From: Bog-473 sp963717455
GTDB lineage: Bacteria; Actinomycetota; Acidimicrobiia; Acidimicrobiales; RAAP-2
Direction: 5' to 3'
Assembly (NCBI GenBank): GCA_963717455.1
Contig: OY970336.1
Coordinates: 1,922,001 to 1,986,000 of the forward strand
DNA length: 64,000 nucleotides
Below, in pieces: positions 45,754 through 56,134 of the stretch. The first letter of the stretch is position 1; the number at the start of each line of letters is the position of its first letter. The notes below the pieces were generated by a model, which saw only the letters and a list, made by a program, of their open reading frames with translations, ran no database searches and was not told the DNA's origin. A program made the translations under genes and the position numbers.

Positions 45754-46423
45754 CCACGTAGGCGCACACGTGTGCGCCGTCCATGAGGTGCGCCACCCGG
45801 CGCACCGTGGCCCCGGGGAGCGCGTCGCGGATGAAGGCGAGCTCGCTCGTGCAGGCCTGTGAGAACCCGTGGGCCACGGTGAGGATGGCGCAGTTGTGCT
45901 CGGTGATGCGCCAACTGCCGTCGGGCAGGCGCTCGGCCTCGGCCAGGTAGCCGTCCTCGTCGAGGATGGCGGTCAGCGCGGCGACCTGCTCGTCGAAGGG
46001 CAGGTGCGCCGTGCGCGGCAGCGCGCCGGCGACGCGACGCTGCCGCCGCTGCTCGAAGAGCTCGTCGACCTGGGTCGCGTTCGGGCCGCCGAGGTAGCCG
46101 AGCAGCTCGGTCGTGAGGTCGCCGTAGCGCTTGGGGTAGAGGGACTCGGCGGCGACCGTCAGCTCGTAGACGTGCCGGGGCCGTCCTCGGCCCGCTCCCA
46201 CGGGCACCTCGTCGTGATGCGTGAGGAGCCCGTCCTCCTCCAGCCGCGTCAGCTGCATGCGCACGGCGGCGGGGGTGAGGGAGAGCGCCCCGCCGACCGC
46301 GGCGGCGTCGAGCGGCCCCTGCCGCTTCAACAGGTTGAGGATGGCGCGCCGGGTCGTGGGCAGCTGCTGCAGCGGCGACTCCGGCGACGCTCCCGACGTG
46401 GCCAGGCCGGATTCTGTCGTCAC
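45734..46423 (-). CDS. SufR-like winged-helix transcriptional regulator
   Basis: A 229-residue DeoR/ArsR-type regulator. The helix-turn-helix is RRAILNLLKRQGPLDAAAVG to VRMQLTRLEEDGLL, followed by RGRPRHVYELT. The C-terminal half matches the Fe-S-sensing SufR family, in which four cysteines follow C-X12-C-X13-C-X14-C. Here the third position is Ala, leaving HNC, QAC and HVC. Suf genes are not nearby. GTG at 46423 overlaps the queA stop, so it is the last gene of the SDR-queA operon and may autoregulate it. Fe-S binding with three Cys is inferred. Confidence 0.82.
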   Translation of the reverse strand: MTTESGLATSGASPESPLQQLPTTRRAILNLLKRQGPLDAAAVGGALSLTPAAVRMQLTRLEEDGLLTHHDEVPVGAGRGRPRHVYELTVAAESLYPKRYGDLTTELLGYLGGPNATQVDELFEQRRQRRVAGALPRTAHLPFDEQVAALTAILDEDGYLAEAERLPDGSWRITEHNCAILTVAHGFSQACTSELAFIRDALPGATVRRVAHLMDGAHVCAYVVSPPAS

Positions 46424-47514
46424 GGCACGATGAGATGGACGTCGCCGAACTCGTGCCACAGGTAGCCCTCGGCCAGCGCGGCAGCGTAGGACGCCTCCAG
46501 CAGGGGGCGCCCAGCGATGGCCTCGAGCATGGCGAGGTGCGAGGCCTCCGGCTCGTGCCAGCCGGTGAGGAACCCGTCGATGGAGCGGACGGGCCGTTCA
46601 GGCGACACGACGGTCTCGGTCCATCCCTCGCTCGGGTGCACGTGCCCATGTTCGTCGACGACGGACTCGAGCGCGCGCACCACGGTCGTGCCGATGGCGA
46701 TGACGCGGCCACCGGAGCGACGGGTGTCGTTGATGTGGTGGGCGGTGGCCAGTGACACCCTGAAGTACTCGGCGTAGGGCGGCTCGCTGGCCTCCAGCGA
46801 GGCGACACCGGTGTGCAGCAGGAGCGGGGCCACGCCGACGCCCTTGGCCACAAGGCGCGTCAGGACCTCCGGCGTGAACGGGCGGCCGGCGCTCGGCATC
46901 TCGGCCGATCCCGGCTCCGTCGCGTACACGTTCTGGTAGGCCGTGATCGGATAGCTGCCGCGCACGTAGCCATAGCGGATGGGGCGGCCGTGGCGGGCCA
47001 GGAAGCTGTGGAGGCGCACCGGCGTCTCCACCCGGGAGACCCACAGGCGGACGCCGTCGGCGCCGGGGCCGGGGGAGTAGGGGGCGAGCAGCGCGACCTG
47101 GCCTTCGCCGGGGAGGGCGATGGTGTCGCCGGGGGCCGCACCGAGGTGCGCCTCGCCGTCGCGGCGGACCTCGACCGTCCACAGGCCGGCCGGCAGCTGG
47201 GTCGAGAGGTGCACCTGGACGGCCGACCCGTCGGGCGCCGTGCCGTCGAGCTCGGCGGCCAGCGTTCCCGAGGTGTTGATCACGACGAGGTCACCCTCGT
47301 CGAGGAAGCGGGGTAGTTCGGAGAAGTGGGAGTGCACGAGCGTGCCCTCCGACTTGGTCGCCACGAGCATGCGGACGGCGTCGCGCGTCATGCCGCGGTA
47401 CTCGGGCGGCGCCGGCGCCTCGAGCTCGGGCGGGAGCGAGAAGGAGAGCGGGTGCAGCTCCGGGAGGCGGGGCGCGGCACGGTCCTCGAGTGACGGAGCC
47501 GCCAGGGCGCTCAT
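46420..47514 (-). CDS. queA: QueA-like SAM:tRNA ribosyltransferase-isomerase
   Basis: A 364-residue protein of the QueA family. Markers include FSLPPELEAPAPPEYR, LVVINTSGTLAAEL (family: D.LV.NdTrV), YPITAYQNVYAT in place of the usual YQTVYA, TAHHINDTRRSGGRVIAIGTT and SIDGFLTGWHEPEASHL. The usual enzyme transfers the ribosyl part of SAM to preQ1-tRNA in queuosine synthesis. No other queuosine genes are present and several conserved positions differ, so a related tRNA or SAM reaction is possible. ATG overlaps the SDR stop. Confidence 0.82.
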   Translation of the reverse strand: MSALAAPSLEDRAAPRLPELHPLSFSLPPELEAPAPPEYRGMTRDAVRMLVATKSEGTLVHSHFSELPRFLDEGDLVVINTSGTLAAELDGTAPDGSAVQVHLSTQLPAGLWTVEVRRDGEAHLGAAPGDTIALPGEGQVALLAPYSPGPGADGVRLWVSRVETPVRLHSFLARHGRPIRYGYVRGSYPITAYQNVYATEPGSAEMPSAGRPFTPEVLTRLVAKGVGVAPLLLHTGVASLEASEPPYAEYFRVSLATAHHINDTRRSGGRVIAIGTTVVRALESVVDEHGHVHPSEGWTETVVSPERPVRSIDGFLTGWHEPEASHLAMLEAIAGRPLLEASYAAALAEGYLWHEFGDVHLIVP

Positions 47515-48227
47515 GCCACTGCTCCCGCGGAGGCCAGCTCGGCGGCCCGGTAACGACCGCTCGGGCGGTCGCTGGAGATCAGCTCGAGGAAGGCCGGCAC
47601 CACGGCGGCCGGCTCCGGCCGGTCGGAGATGTCCTCGCCGGGGAACGCGGCCTGGTGCATGACGGTGCGCAGGTCCCCGGGGTCCACGGACCACACGGTC
47701 AGCGCCGGGAACTCGACGGCCAGCACTGCGCCGAGGTGCTCGAGCGCGGCCTTGCCGGCCCCGTACCCGCCCCAACCCTCGTAGGCCTCGACGGCGGCGT
47801 CCGACGTGACGTCGAGCACACGCGGGCGCGTCGAGTCGAGCAGCAGCGGGAGCGCGTCCTGAATCAGGCCCAACGGGGCGACGACGTTGACCTCGAAGGC
47901 CACGCGCAGATCACCCAGCGGGTAGTCGGCCAGCGAGGGGAGCGGGGAGGCGCCCAGCGTGCCGGCGTTGTTGACGACGAGGTCCAGCCCGCCCAGCTCG
48001 AAAGCGACGGCGGTCAGCTCGTGGCGGTGGTCGGCGTCCGTGACGTCACCCGCCACGGCGACCACCCGTGCGCCCGGCGACGCGTGGGCGCGGATCTGAC
48101 CGGCCGCGGCGTCGAGCGCCGCCCTGTCGCGCCCGTCGATCACCAGCGACCAGCCGGCCCTCGCCAGCCCGCTCGCCAACGCCTCCCCGAGTCCCCGCGA
48201 TGCCCCTGTCACGATGGCCACGCTCAT
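47511..48227 (-). CDS. Short-chain dehydrogenase/reductase
   Basis: A 238-residue classical SDR. TGASRGLGEALA is the cofactor motif, NNAG the structural motif, and YGAGK the catalytic Tyr-Lys pair. The final residues SGRYRAAEL are conserved in SDRs that accompany queA-like genes in actinobacteria. It is the first gene of a three-gene operon ending in the SufR-like regulator. ATG at 48227 lies about 7 nt after AAGGGTGGG. The substrate is unknown. Confidence 0.87.
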   Translation of the reverse strand: MSVAIVTGASRGLGEALASGLARAGWSLVIDGRDRAALDAAAGQIRAHASPGARVVAVAGDVTDADHRHELTAVAFELGGLDLVVNNAGTLGASPLPSLADYPLGDLRVAFEVNVVAPLGLIQDALPLLLDSTRPRVLDVTSDAAVEAYEGWGGYGAGKAALEHLGAVLAVEFPALTVWSVDPGDLRTVMHQAAFPGEDISDRPEPAAVVPAFLELISSDRPSGRYRAAELASAGAVA

Positions 48228-48269
48228 GGCTGCCCACCCTTCCGAGCGGAGGGTCCGCTCCTCTGGGTG

Positions 48270-48290
48270 AATATAACAAGGATTTACTTG
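48270..48290 (-). promoter_or_regulatory. Promoter/operator candidate of the SDR-queA-SufR-like operon
   Basis: On the leftward strand TATATT (48275-48270) is a good -10 hexamer. Directly upstream is the perfect inverted repeat CAAG-GATTTA-CTTG (48277-48290). The spacing is the same as the CAAC-N6-GTTG operator of cyanobacterial SufR. The repeat sits in the -10/-35 spacer, where a repressor would block RNA polymerase, about 50 bp upstream of the SDR start. No good -35 was found. Confidence 0.5.
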
Positions 48291-48356
48291 GTTTATTTCT
48301 TTGTCCGATCCTGTTCCCGCGCCGGCAGACCGGGGCCCCCTCGTTTCGGCCCGACT

Positions 48357-50966
48357 CTAGGAGAGGGCAACGTCGCTGAGCGCAGCCGTGGTGGAGGAGC
48401 CGACGAAGAGGCCAGAGCCGCCGTAGGTGGCCGTGATGACGTGTGTGCCCACCTGCACGAAGGTCGTGGTCAGCTCGGCCTGACCGTTCGAGACGGTGCC
48501 CGTGCCGATGGGGGTGCCGTTGTCGTAGAAGGTGACGTTGCCGGTCTCACCGAACCCGGTGGTCGGGAAGACGGTCGCCGACAACGTGACCGGCTCCCCG
48601 AGGATGTACGGGTTGTCCGAGCTGCCGAGGACAAGGAACGTCGGTGACCGGCTCACCGAGAGCGACTCCGGCTCCGACGAACTCGCGAGCCCGCCGACGC
48701 CCGCGCCGTACGAGGCGGTGATGGAGTTCGGGCCGACCGGCAGCGTGGTGAGGAGCATGCTGGCGGTCGTCACGCCGTCGGTGGTGGTCAGCACCGAGGA
48801 GCCGAGGGTCGTCGTACCGTTGTCCAAGAACGTGACTACTCCGGTGGGGTCTGTCGTTCCCCACATCGGGGTCACGGTGGCGGTCAGGGTGACGCTCTCG
48901 CCGTAGGTGGGGGTGGGCGACGACGCCACGACGGACGTCGTGGTGGGCACCGGCGATCCCGGCACCGCGACGATCGCCTCGTTGACGGTGTTCGTCGAGG
49001 AGGTGCCGACGAAGTCGTCGTCCCCTTCGTAGACGGCGGTGATCGGGTGGTTGCCGGGGCTGAGCGACGAGGTCTGGAACGTGGCCTGATTGTTCGAGAC
49101 CGTGCCGGCTCCGAGCAGAGAACCGTTGTCGTCGAACTGGACCGTACCGGTCTCGCCCGTGGCGGCGGAACCGATGGTTGCCGTCAACGTCACGACCTGG
49201 CTGACGGCGGTCTCGGCGGCCGAGCTGACCAGCGTGACCGACGTCATCGCCTCGGCCACGCCCAGGAGGACCGGCGCAGCCGACGAGCTGGTGCTCGAGT
49301 TCGCGTCGCCGCTGTAGGTGGCCGTGACCCAGTGTGAGCCGGCCATGAGGCTGGAGCTGGCGAGGGTGGCCGTGGCTACGCCGTCCGCCGGGGACAGGGG
49401 CACAGTGCCGATGGGCGTCGTCTCATCGTAGAAGGTGACGGTCCCGGTCGGGCTGATCGACCCGCTGCTCGGAGCCACGGTGGCGGTGAAGGACACGCCC
49501 TGTCCGTAGGTGGACGTGGGCGATGACGTCACGACGGACGTCTGAGTCGGGACCTGCCCGATCGTCTCGCTGAGCGAGCCGTGGCTCCCGGCGTCGTTCA
49601 CGTCGCCGCCGTAGGTGGCGACGACGTCGTGGGTCGTGTTCGGCCCGTAGGTCTCGGCGCACCGGACCTGCTGGGGGGTGTTCGCCGGGAGCTCGAGCGA
49701 CTGGCACCCGCTGACCGCCAAGCCGTCGTCGCTGAACGACACCGTGCCTGTCGGCGTCCCGCTCCCCGGGGCGACATCGCCGACGGTGGCCGCGTAGGTG
49801 ACCTGTTGGCCCGGCGATGGACTGGCGGGGGTGGGCGTGATCGTGACGTCCGTCGGGGCCGGATAGACGTCCAGGGCAAGAGCCTGCGAGGTGCTCGTGT
49901 CGGAGATGACGTCACCGCTGTAGGTGGCCACGATCGGATCAGATCCGACGCCCAGATCCGCGGTATCGAGCGTGGCCGTGGTGACGCCGGCGGACGACCT
50001 GAGAGGCGACGTGCCGAGGAGATGGCCACCGGTGTCGAAGCTGACCACGCCCGTGGGCGGCGAACCGGACGGCGACGTCACCGTTGCCGTGAAGCGCACG
50101 TCCTGCCCGTGGTCCGACCCAGTGGGCATGGTGCTCGTGACGCTGGTGGAGGTGGCGGTTGCGAGGACACCACCGCCGAGGCCGACCTCGTCGGGACGGG
50201 AGTAGTCAGCTGCCGCGCCGTGGAGCACGGTGGTGAAGGCACCGGTGGAGGTCCCGTCGTCGACGATGTACTCCTGGCCGGGCGGCGGTGCGAACCCGTC
50301 GTCGAACACGGGGTCGGCGCTGCCACCGAGCGCGAGGGTGCCGTTCGTGATCCGCCCGTAGTCGGACGTGGCACCGGGCGCGCCGTCGATGCCGAACGCC
50401 AGGAGACCGTCAGGCTCGTTCGTGAGCGTCGCCGCCCCGCCGAGGTCGATCAGGCCGCCGGGCGCTACCGCGATGGTGCCGTCGTTCGTCAGGACGGCGG
50501 CGTTCTCGCCGGTGACCGTGCCCCGTACGGTCACTGTGCCGTTCACCGCCAGACCCAACGACACCGACAGGCTCGCCGGGGCGCCGCCGCTCCCGCTTCC
50601 CGTGCCGACGTCGAGGGTGGCGCCGACCAAGACCGTCAGCTTGCCCACCGAGAAGGACGCGTCAGGGACGACGACCGTCGCACCGCCCGGGATGCACGCG
50701 CTGCTGCCGTCGTCCGGCACCCCCCCGCTCCAGTTCGTCGCGCTGTTCCATTCGGTCGTTCCCGCACCGCCCGTCCACAGGTCGTCACAGCTCGACGCGA
50801 CCGGGGCGGCGGCGGACGTGGCGCCCCCTGTCGTCGCTGCGGAGCCGAGCCCGGTGAAGGTCCCTGCCACGAGCACCAGGACGGCGAACCCGGCGCCCAC
50901 AACCGTCGCCCGAAGCCGAAGGAACCATCGCTCTGCAACTCGCAGACGGCTTTCGCCCAGTTCCAC
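48357..50966 (-). CDS. Secreted protein with six Ig-like repeats
   Basis: An 869-residue exported protein. GTG at 50966 is set by GGGAG 8 nt upstream. Residues about 1-45 are a signal peptide (FLRLRATVVGAGFAVLVLVAG). Residues about 55-255 start WTGGAGTTEWNSATNWSGGVP, the opening of a beta-solenoid-like passenger region with repeated VNGTVTVRGTVTG turns. Six Big_3_5-type Ig domains of about 90-100 residues follow, each with a TYG-x-x-V-x-F/L-T-ATV start, PTGTVTFYD core and HxITATYxGD end. No C-terminal membrane helix, LPXTG or cell-wall-binding motif is present. A surface or extracellular adhesive role is inferred. Confidence 0.82.
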   Translation of the reverse strand: MELGESRLRVAERWFLRLRATVVGAGFAVLVLVAGTFTGLGSAATTGGATSAAAPVASSCDDLWTGGAGTTEWNSATNWSGGVPDDGSSACIPGGATVVVPDASFSVGKLTVLVGATLDVGTGSGSGGAPASLSVSLGLAVNGTVTVRGTVTGENAAVLTNDGTIAVAPGGLIDLGGAATLTNEPDGLLAFGIDGAPGATSDYGRITNGTLALGGSADPVFDDGFAPPPGQEYIVDDGTSTGAFTTVLHGAAADYSRPDEVGLGGGVLATATSTSVTSTMPTGSDHGQDVRFTATVTSPSGSPPTGVVSFDTGGHLLGTSPLRSSAGVTTATLDTADLGVGSDPIVATYSGDVISDTSTSQALALDVYPAPTDVTITPTPASPSPGQQVTYAATVGDVAPGSGTPTGTVSFSDDGLAVSGCQSLELPANTPQQVRCAETYGPNTTHDVVATYGGDVNDAGSHGSLSETIGQVPTQTSVVTSSPTSTYGQGVSFTATVAPSSGSISPTGTVTFYDETTPIGTVPLSPADGVATATLASSSLMAGSHWVTATYSGDANSSTSSSAAPVLLGVAEAMTSVTLVSSAAETAVSQVVTLTATIGSAATGETGTVQFDDNGSLLGAGTVSNNQATFQTSSLSPGNHPITAVYEGDDDFVGTSSTNTVNEAIVAVPGSPVPTTTSVVASSPTPTYGESVTLTATVTPMWGTTDPTGVVTFLDNGTTTLGSSVLTTTDGVTTASMLLTTLPVGPNSITASYGAGVGGLASSSEPESLSVSRSPTFLVLGSSDNPYILGEPVTLSATVFPTTGFGETGNVTFYDNGTPIGTGTVSNGQAELTTTFVQVGTHVITATYGGSGLFVGSSTTAALSDVALS
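48360..50165 (-). repeat. Six tandem Ig-like domain coding repeats
   Basis: Each unit is about 280-310 bp and encodes the ATV...TGTVTF...ITATYSGD pattern. The units are diverged at DNA level, so they are old duplications rather than a recent tandem amplification. Confidence 0.7.
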
Positions 50967-51130
50967 CTTGCACTCCCTGCGTCCGTGTTGCGCAAGCGTC
51001 CGGGTCGCATGCGCGAGACCCCGCTCCCCCGCGTTCATTCTGCTCTCGGCACCGGTTGCGTGGTAGGCCCAATGCTCGAAAGGCCACGCACGATTCCTGC
51101 TTGCCACACAAGTTTTCTGCGCCCGATCCG

Positions 51131-51158
51131 GGCGGTCCCGGGAGGATCCTGGGACCGC

Positions 51159-51159
<1 letters not shown>
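51131..51159 (-). terminator. Terminator of glpK
   Basis: GGCGGTCCC and GGGACCGCC form a perfect 9-bp stem with an 11-nt loop. The stem begins at the last base of the glpK stop codon, and no U-tract follows. Confidence 0.72.
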
Positions 51160-52703
<1,544 letters not shown>

Positions 52704-52821
52704 GGGGGGCCGACGCTAATGGTTCGCGGGGAACGAGCGTGGTGGGCGGGGGCCCGGCGGGCCTTCCCGCGCAAACAATCGCGAACGGCCCGTGACCTGC
52801 ACGGATGATGCGTGGATTTGG

Positions 52822-52851
52822 TTGACAAAGGCGTAACTACAGTGCTGTAAT
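52822..52851 (+). promoter_or_regulatory. nrdJ promoter (TTGACA-18-TGTAAT)
   Basis: A perfect -35 hexamer TTGACA at 52822-52827 is followed after 18 bp by TGTAAT at 52846-52851. A perfect palindrome TACAGTGCTGTA (52838-52849) overlaps the -10. The expected start near 52858 leaves a leader of about 200 nt before nrdJ. Confidence 0.65.
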
Positions 52852-52852
52852 G

Positions 52853-52900
52853 ACACAGCATCTCGTGTCCCGGGGGAGGGCCAGCCACTATATGTTGTGG
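52853..52900 (+). promoter_or_regulatory. Pair of NrdR-type boxes upstream of nrdJ
   Basis: ACACAGCATCTCGTGT (52853-52868) and CCACTATATGTTGTGG (52885-52900) both resemble the NrdR consensus acaCwAtATaTwGtgt. They lie 32 bp apart, about three helical turns, the known spacing of cooperative NrdR sites. They start just after the -10 element, so NrdR binding would repress nrdJ when dATP is high. nrdR itself is not in the window. Confidence 0.65.
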
Positions 52901-53056
52901 TGAGGCGACTCCGCCCCTCCCGGAGCACCGGATCGGAGCATGTGCCGCCAGGCACTTCCCTGCGGGTCGAGGGGGGAGGGGTGACGGCGCCGACCAGCAG
53001 GCAGAGCAAGCAAGCAGTGACCCCGAGAGACAGCCCACGAGGAGGACCCCAGCGCC

Positions 53057-55900
53057 ATGGCCATCGCCCCCCAGCGATCCGAGATCGGCATCCGCCGGCA
53101 CTTCACCACCGAGGGTGTGCATCCCTATGACGAGGTGCGCTGGGAGCGTCGCGACGCCCGCATCACCAACTTCCGGGACGGCACGGTCGCCTTCGAGCAG
53201 CTCGGCGTCGAGGTGCCCGAGTCGTGGAGCGTCAACGCCACCAACATCCTGGCGCAGAAGTACTTCCGGGGGACCCTCGGCACCGAGGAGCGCGAATGGT
53301 CACTGCGCCAGGTGGCCGACCGGGTCGCCGACACGCTGACGGCCTGGGGGATCAAGGACGGCTACTTCGTCGACGACGAGGAGGCCATGGTCTTCAACCA
53401 CGAGCTGAAGTACCTCGTCATCCACCAGAAGGCGGCCTTCAACTCGCCGGTGTGGTTCAACATCGGGGTGCACGGCGTGCCCCAGCAGGGGAGCGCCTGC
53501 TTCATCCTCTCGGTCGAGGACACCATGGACTCGATCCTCAACTGGTACACGGAGGAGGGCGTCATCTTCAAGGGCGGGTCGGGCGCCGGGGTGAACCTGT
53601 CGCGCATCCGCTCGTCGCACGAGCTGCTGAAGGGCGGCGGCACCGCATCGGGCCCGGTCAGCTTCATGCGTGGCGCCGACGCGTCGGCGGGCACGATCAA
53701 GTCCGGTGGCAAGACCCGGCGCGCCGCCAAGATGGTCATCCTCGACGCCGACCACCCGGACGTCGAGGACTTCGTCTGGTGCAAGGCGATAGAGGAGCGC
53801 AAGGCCCGCGTCCTGCGTGACGCCGGCTTCGACATGGACCTCGACGGTGCCGACAGCCACTCGACGCAGTACCAGAACGCCAACAACTCGGTGCGGGTGA
53901 CCGACGAGTTCATGGAGGCGGTGCTCGACGGGCGCGACTGGGACCTCACGGCACGGACGGACGGCGCGGTGGTGCGGACGGTGCCCGCCCGTGACCTGTT
54001 CCGCCAGATCGCCCACTCGGCCTGGGAGTGCGCGGACCCCGGCCTGCAGTACGACACCACCATCAACCGCTGGCACACGGCCCCCAACACGGGGCGGATC
54101 AACGGCTCCAACCCGTGCTCGGAGTACGTGCACCTGGACAACTCGGCCTGCAACCTCGCCTCCATGAACCTGATGACGTTCCTCGACGACAACGACGAGT
54201 TCGACGTGGAGGGCTTCAAGGCGGCGGTGTCGGTGGTGTTCACCGGGATGGAGATCATCGTGGGCAACGCCGACTACCCGACCGAGAGGATCGGCGAGAC
54301 GACACGTGCCTTCCGCCAGCTCGGCATCGGCTACGCCAACCTGGGCGCGCTGCTGATGGCGCAGGGCCTGCCCTACGACTCCGACGCCGGACGGGCCTGG
54401 GCGGCCGCCATCACCGCGCTCCTGACCGGTCACGCCTACGCCACATCGGCCCGGACCGCGGCCCGCATGGGCCCCTTCGCCGGCTTTCACGAGAACACCG
54501 GGCCCATGCTCGACGTGCTGCGGATGCACCAGGGCGAGGCGGCCCGCATCGACGAGGAAGTCGTGCCGCCGGAACTGCTCTCGGCGGCCCAGGAGGCCTG
54601 GGACCAGGCGGTCGACCTGGCCGAGGCGTTCGGTGTGCGCAACTCGCAGGCCTCCGTGCTGGCGCCGACCGGCACCATCGGCCTGCTGATGGACTGCGAC
54701 ACCACCGGCGTGGAGCCCGATCTGGGGCTGGTCAAGACGAAGAAGCTGGTCGGCGGCGGCACGATGTCGATCGTCAACCAGACGGTGCCCCGTGCCCTGA
54801 CCAAGCTGGGCTACAGCCCGGTCCAGGTGGACGAGATCGTCGCCTACGTCAACGAGCACATGTCGATCGTCGGGGCGCCGCACGTGGCCCCCGAGCACCT
54901 GGCCGTGTTCGCCTGCTCCATGGGTGACAACACCATCCACTACTCGGGCCACATCCGCATGATGGGGGCGGTCCAGCCCTTCATCAGCGGCGCCATCTCC
55001 AAGACGGTGAACATGCCCGAGGACGTGACCGTGGAGGACGTGGAGCAGCTGCACATCGACGCTTGGCGCCTGGGGCTGAAGGCGGTGGCCATCTACCGCG
55101 ACAACTGCAAGGTGGCCCAGCCGTTGTCGACGACCAAGAAGGAGGCGGCGGTCATCGAGGGTGGCGACGACGCCCCCGCCGGCTCCGAGGCCGAGGCCAA
55201 GGTCCGGGCCGCCGCGGCGCGCATCGCCGAGCTGGAGGCGGCGCTGGTGCACGAGCGGCTTCGGGCCGACTCGCCACTGGTGGTGGGCGCGGTGCGCGAG
55301 CGCCTGCCCCGCAAGCGCAACTCGAAGACGTTCTCGTTCCGGGTCGCCGACTGCGAGGGCTACGTGACGGTGGGCGAGTACGAGGACGGCCGGCCGGGCG
55401 AGGTGTTCATCAAGGTCTCCAAGCAGGGCTCCACCCTGGCCGGGATCATGGACGCCTTCTCCATCTCCCTGAGCCTCGGGCTCCAGCACGGCGTGCCGCT
55501 GGCCACCTTCGTGCGCAAGTTCGCCAACATGAAGTTCGAGCCGGCTGGCATCACGGACGACCCCGAGCTGCGGATCGCCACGAGCCTCATCGACTACATC
55601 TCGCGGCGGCTGGCGCTCGACTACCTGTCGGTGCCGGAGCGCACCGAGCTCGGGATCCTCTCGACACAGGAGCGCACCCAGCCGACCCTGCCGGGCGTCG
55701 AGGAGATGGCCACCCCCTCGCCGGGGCTGGTCGACGACGGGCTGAGCCGGGGCGTGGGTGCCGCTGAGCCGGCGGTACGGCCGATGGCCCGGGCGGAGCA
55801 GCACGACGCGCCGCTCTGTTACAACTGCGGCAACACCATGCAGCGGGCCGGCTCGTGCTACGTCTGCGGGAGCTGCGGTTCGACGAGCGGGTGCTCGTAG
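53057..55900 (+). CDS. nrdJ: Adenosylcobalamin-dependent ribonucleotide reductase, class II
   Basis: A 947-residue oxygen-indifferent reductase making deoxyribonucleotides with adenosylcobalamin. KAAFNSPVWFNIG carries one of the conserved early motifs. SGAGVNLSRIRSS and NGSNPCSEYVHLDNSACNLASMNL (active-site cysteine near residue 354, with NPCSE) follow. VLAPTGTIGLLMDCDTTG is the phosphate-binding motif. The C-terminus has the redox-active, metal-like CYNCGN and CYVCGSCGS clusters of actinobacterial NrdJ. ATG at 53057 follows AGGAGG. It is the only ribonucleotide reductase gene visible, and its promoter shows NrdR-type sites. Confidence 0.95.
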   Translation: MAIAPQRSEIGIRRHFTTEGVHPYDEVRWERRDARITNFRDGTVAFEQLGVEVPESWSVNATNILAQKYFRGTLGTEEREWSLRQVADRVADTLTAWGIKDGYFVDDEEAMVFNHELKYLVIHQKAAFNSPVWFNIGVHGVPQQGSACFILSVEDTMDSILNWYTEEGVIFKGGSGAGVNLSRIRSSHELLKGGGTASGPVSFMRGADASAGTIKSGGKTRRAAKMVILDADHPDVEDFVWCKAIEERKARVLRDAGFDMDLDGADSHSTQYQNANNSVRVTDEFMEAVLDGRDWDLTARTDGAVVRTVPARDLFRQIAHSAWECADPGLQYDTTINRWHTAPNTGRINGSNPCSEYVHLDNSACNLASMNLMTFLDDNDEFDVEGFKAAVSVVFTGMEIIVGNADYPTERIGETTRAFRQLGIGYANLGALLMAQGLPYDSDAGRAWAAAITALLTGHAYATSARTAARMGPFAGFHENTGPMLDVLRMHQGEAARIDEEVVPPELLSAAQEAWDQAVDLAEAFGVRNSQASVLAPTGTIGLLMDCDTTGVEPDLGLVKTKKLVGGGTMSIVNQTVPRALTKLGYSPVQVDEIVAYVNEHMSIVGAPHVAPEHLAVFACSMGDNTIHYSGHIRMMGAVQPFISGAISKTVNMPEDVTVEDVEQLHIDAWRLGLKAVAIYRDNCKVAQPLSTTKKEAAVIEGGDDAPAGSEAEAKVRAAAARIAELEAALVHERLRADSPLVVGAVRERLPRKRNSKTFSFRVADCEGYVTVGEYEDGRPGEVFIKVSKQGSTLAGIMDAFSISLSLGLQHGVPLATFVRKFANMKFEPAGITDDPELRIATSLIDYISRRLALDYLSVPERTELGILSTQERTQPTLPGVEEMATPSPGLVDDGLSRGVGAAEPAVRPMARAEQHDAPLCYNCGNTMQRAGSCYVCGSCGSTSGCS

Positions 55901-55907
55901 TGTGAAA

Positions 55908-55989
55908 CCGCGTCCGGTGACACAGGGCTTTCCGCGAGCGGTGACATGAAAACCGCGGACAGTGACATCAAAAACCGCGAACGGTGACA
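55908..55989 (+). repeat. Four direct repeats CCGCGNNCRGTGACA
   Basis: Four copies of a 15-bp unit start at 55908, 55932, 55953 and 55975, spaced 21-24 bp. They begin 8 bp after the nrdJ stop and run into the transposase remnant. Such short spaced repeats are typical of transposase-binding sites at insertion-sequence ends, for example IS21-like elements. Confidence 0.6.
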
Positions 55990-56134
55990 TGGACGCGCTA
56001 GCTCCGGCCATCGAGGCGGTGGGCAACTACCGGGCCAAGGGCAACGAGAAGCTACGCGCCGACGACAAACGCATCGCCGAACACGCAGGCAAGTACAAGG
56101 CCCGGGTGGCCGTGGCCCGAGAGCTCTTGACCCT
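55989..56134 (+). mobile_element. Transposase C-terminal remnant (IS110-like)
   Basis: About 48 codons in one frame, including LRADDKRIAEHAGKYKARVA and VARELLTLV, resemble the C-terminal end of an IS110-type transposase. The frame then runs into unrelated sequence (antisense of an acyl-CoA synthetase fragment), so only a scar remains. Family assignment is tentative. Confidence 0.5.

Noticed and set aside
46420..47514. Queuosine biosynthesis locus
   Set aside because: Only the QueA-like gene is present; no tgt, queC, queD, queE or queF is nearby, so a pathway cannot be claimed.
52858..53056. Cobalamin riboswitch upstream of B12-dependent nrdJ
   Set aside because: The leader is long and has a GTGCC/GGCAC hairpin, but I could not find a convincing B12-box or the expected receptor arms.
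55908..55989. CRISPR-like array
   Set aside because: Only four 15-bp repeats with 6-9 bp spacers and no cas genes; it fits insertion-sequence end repeats better.
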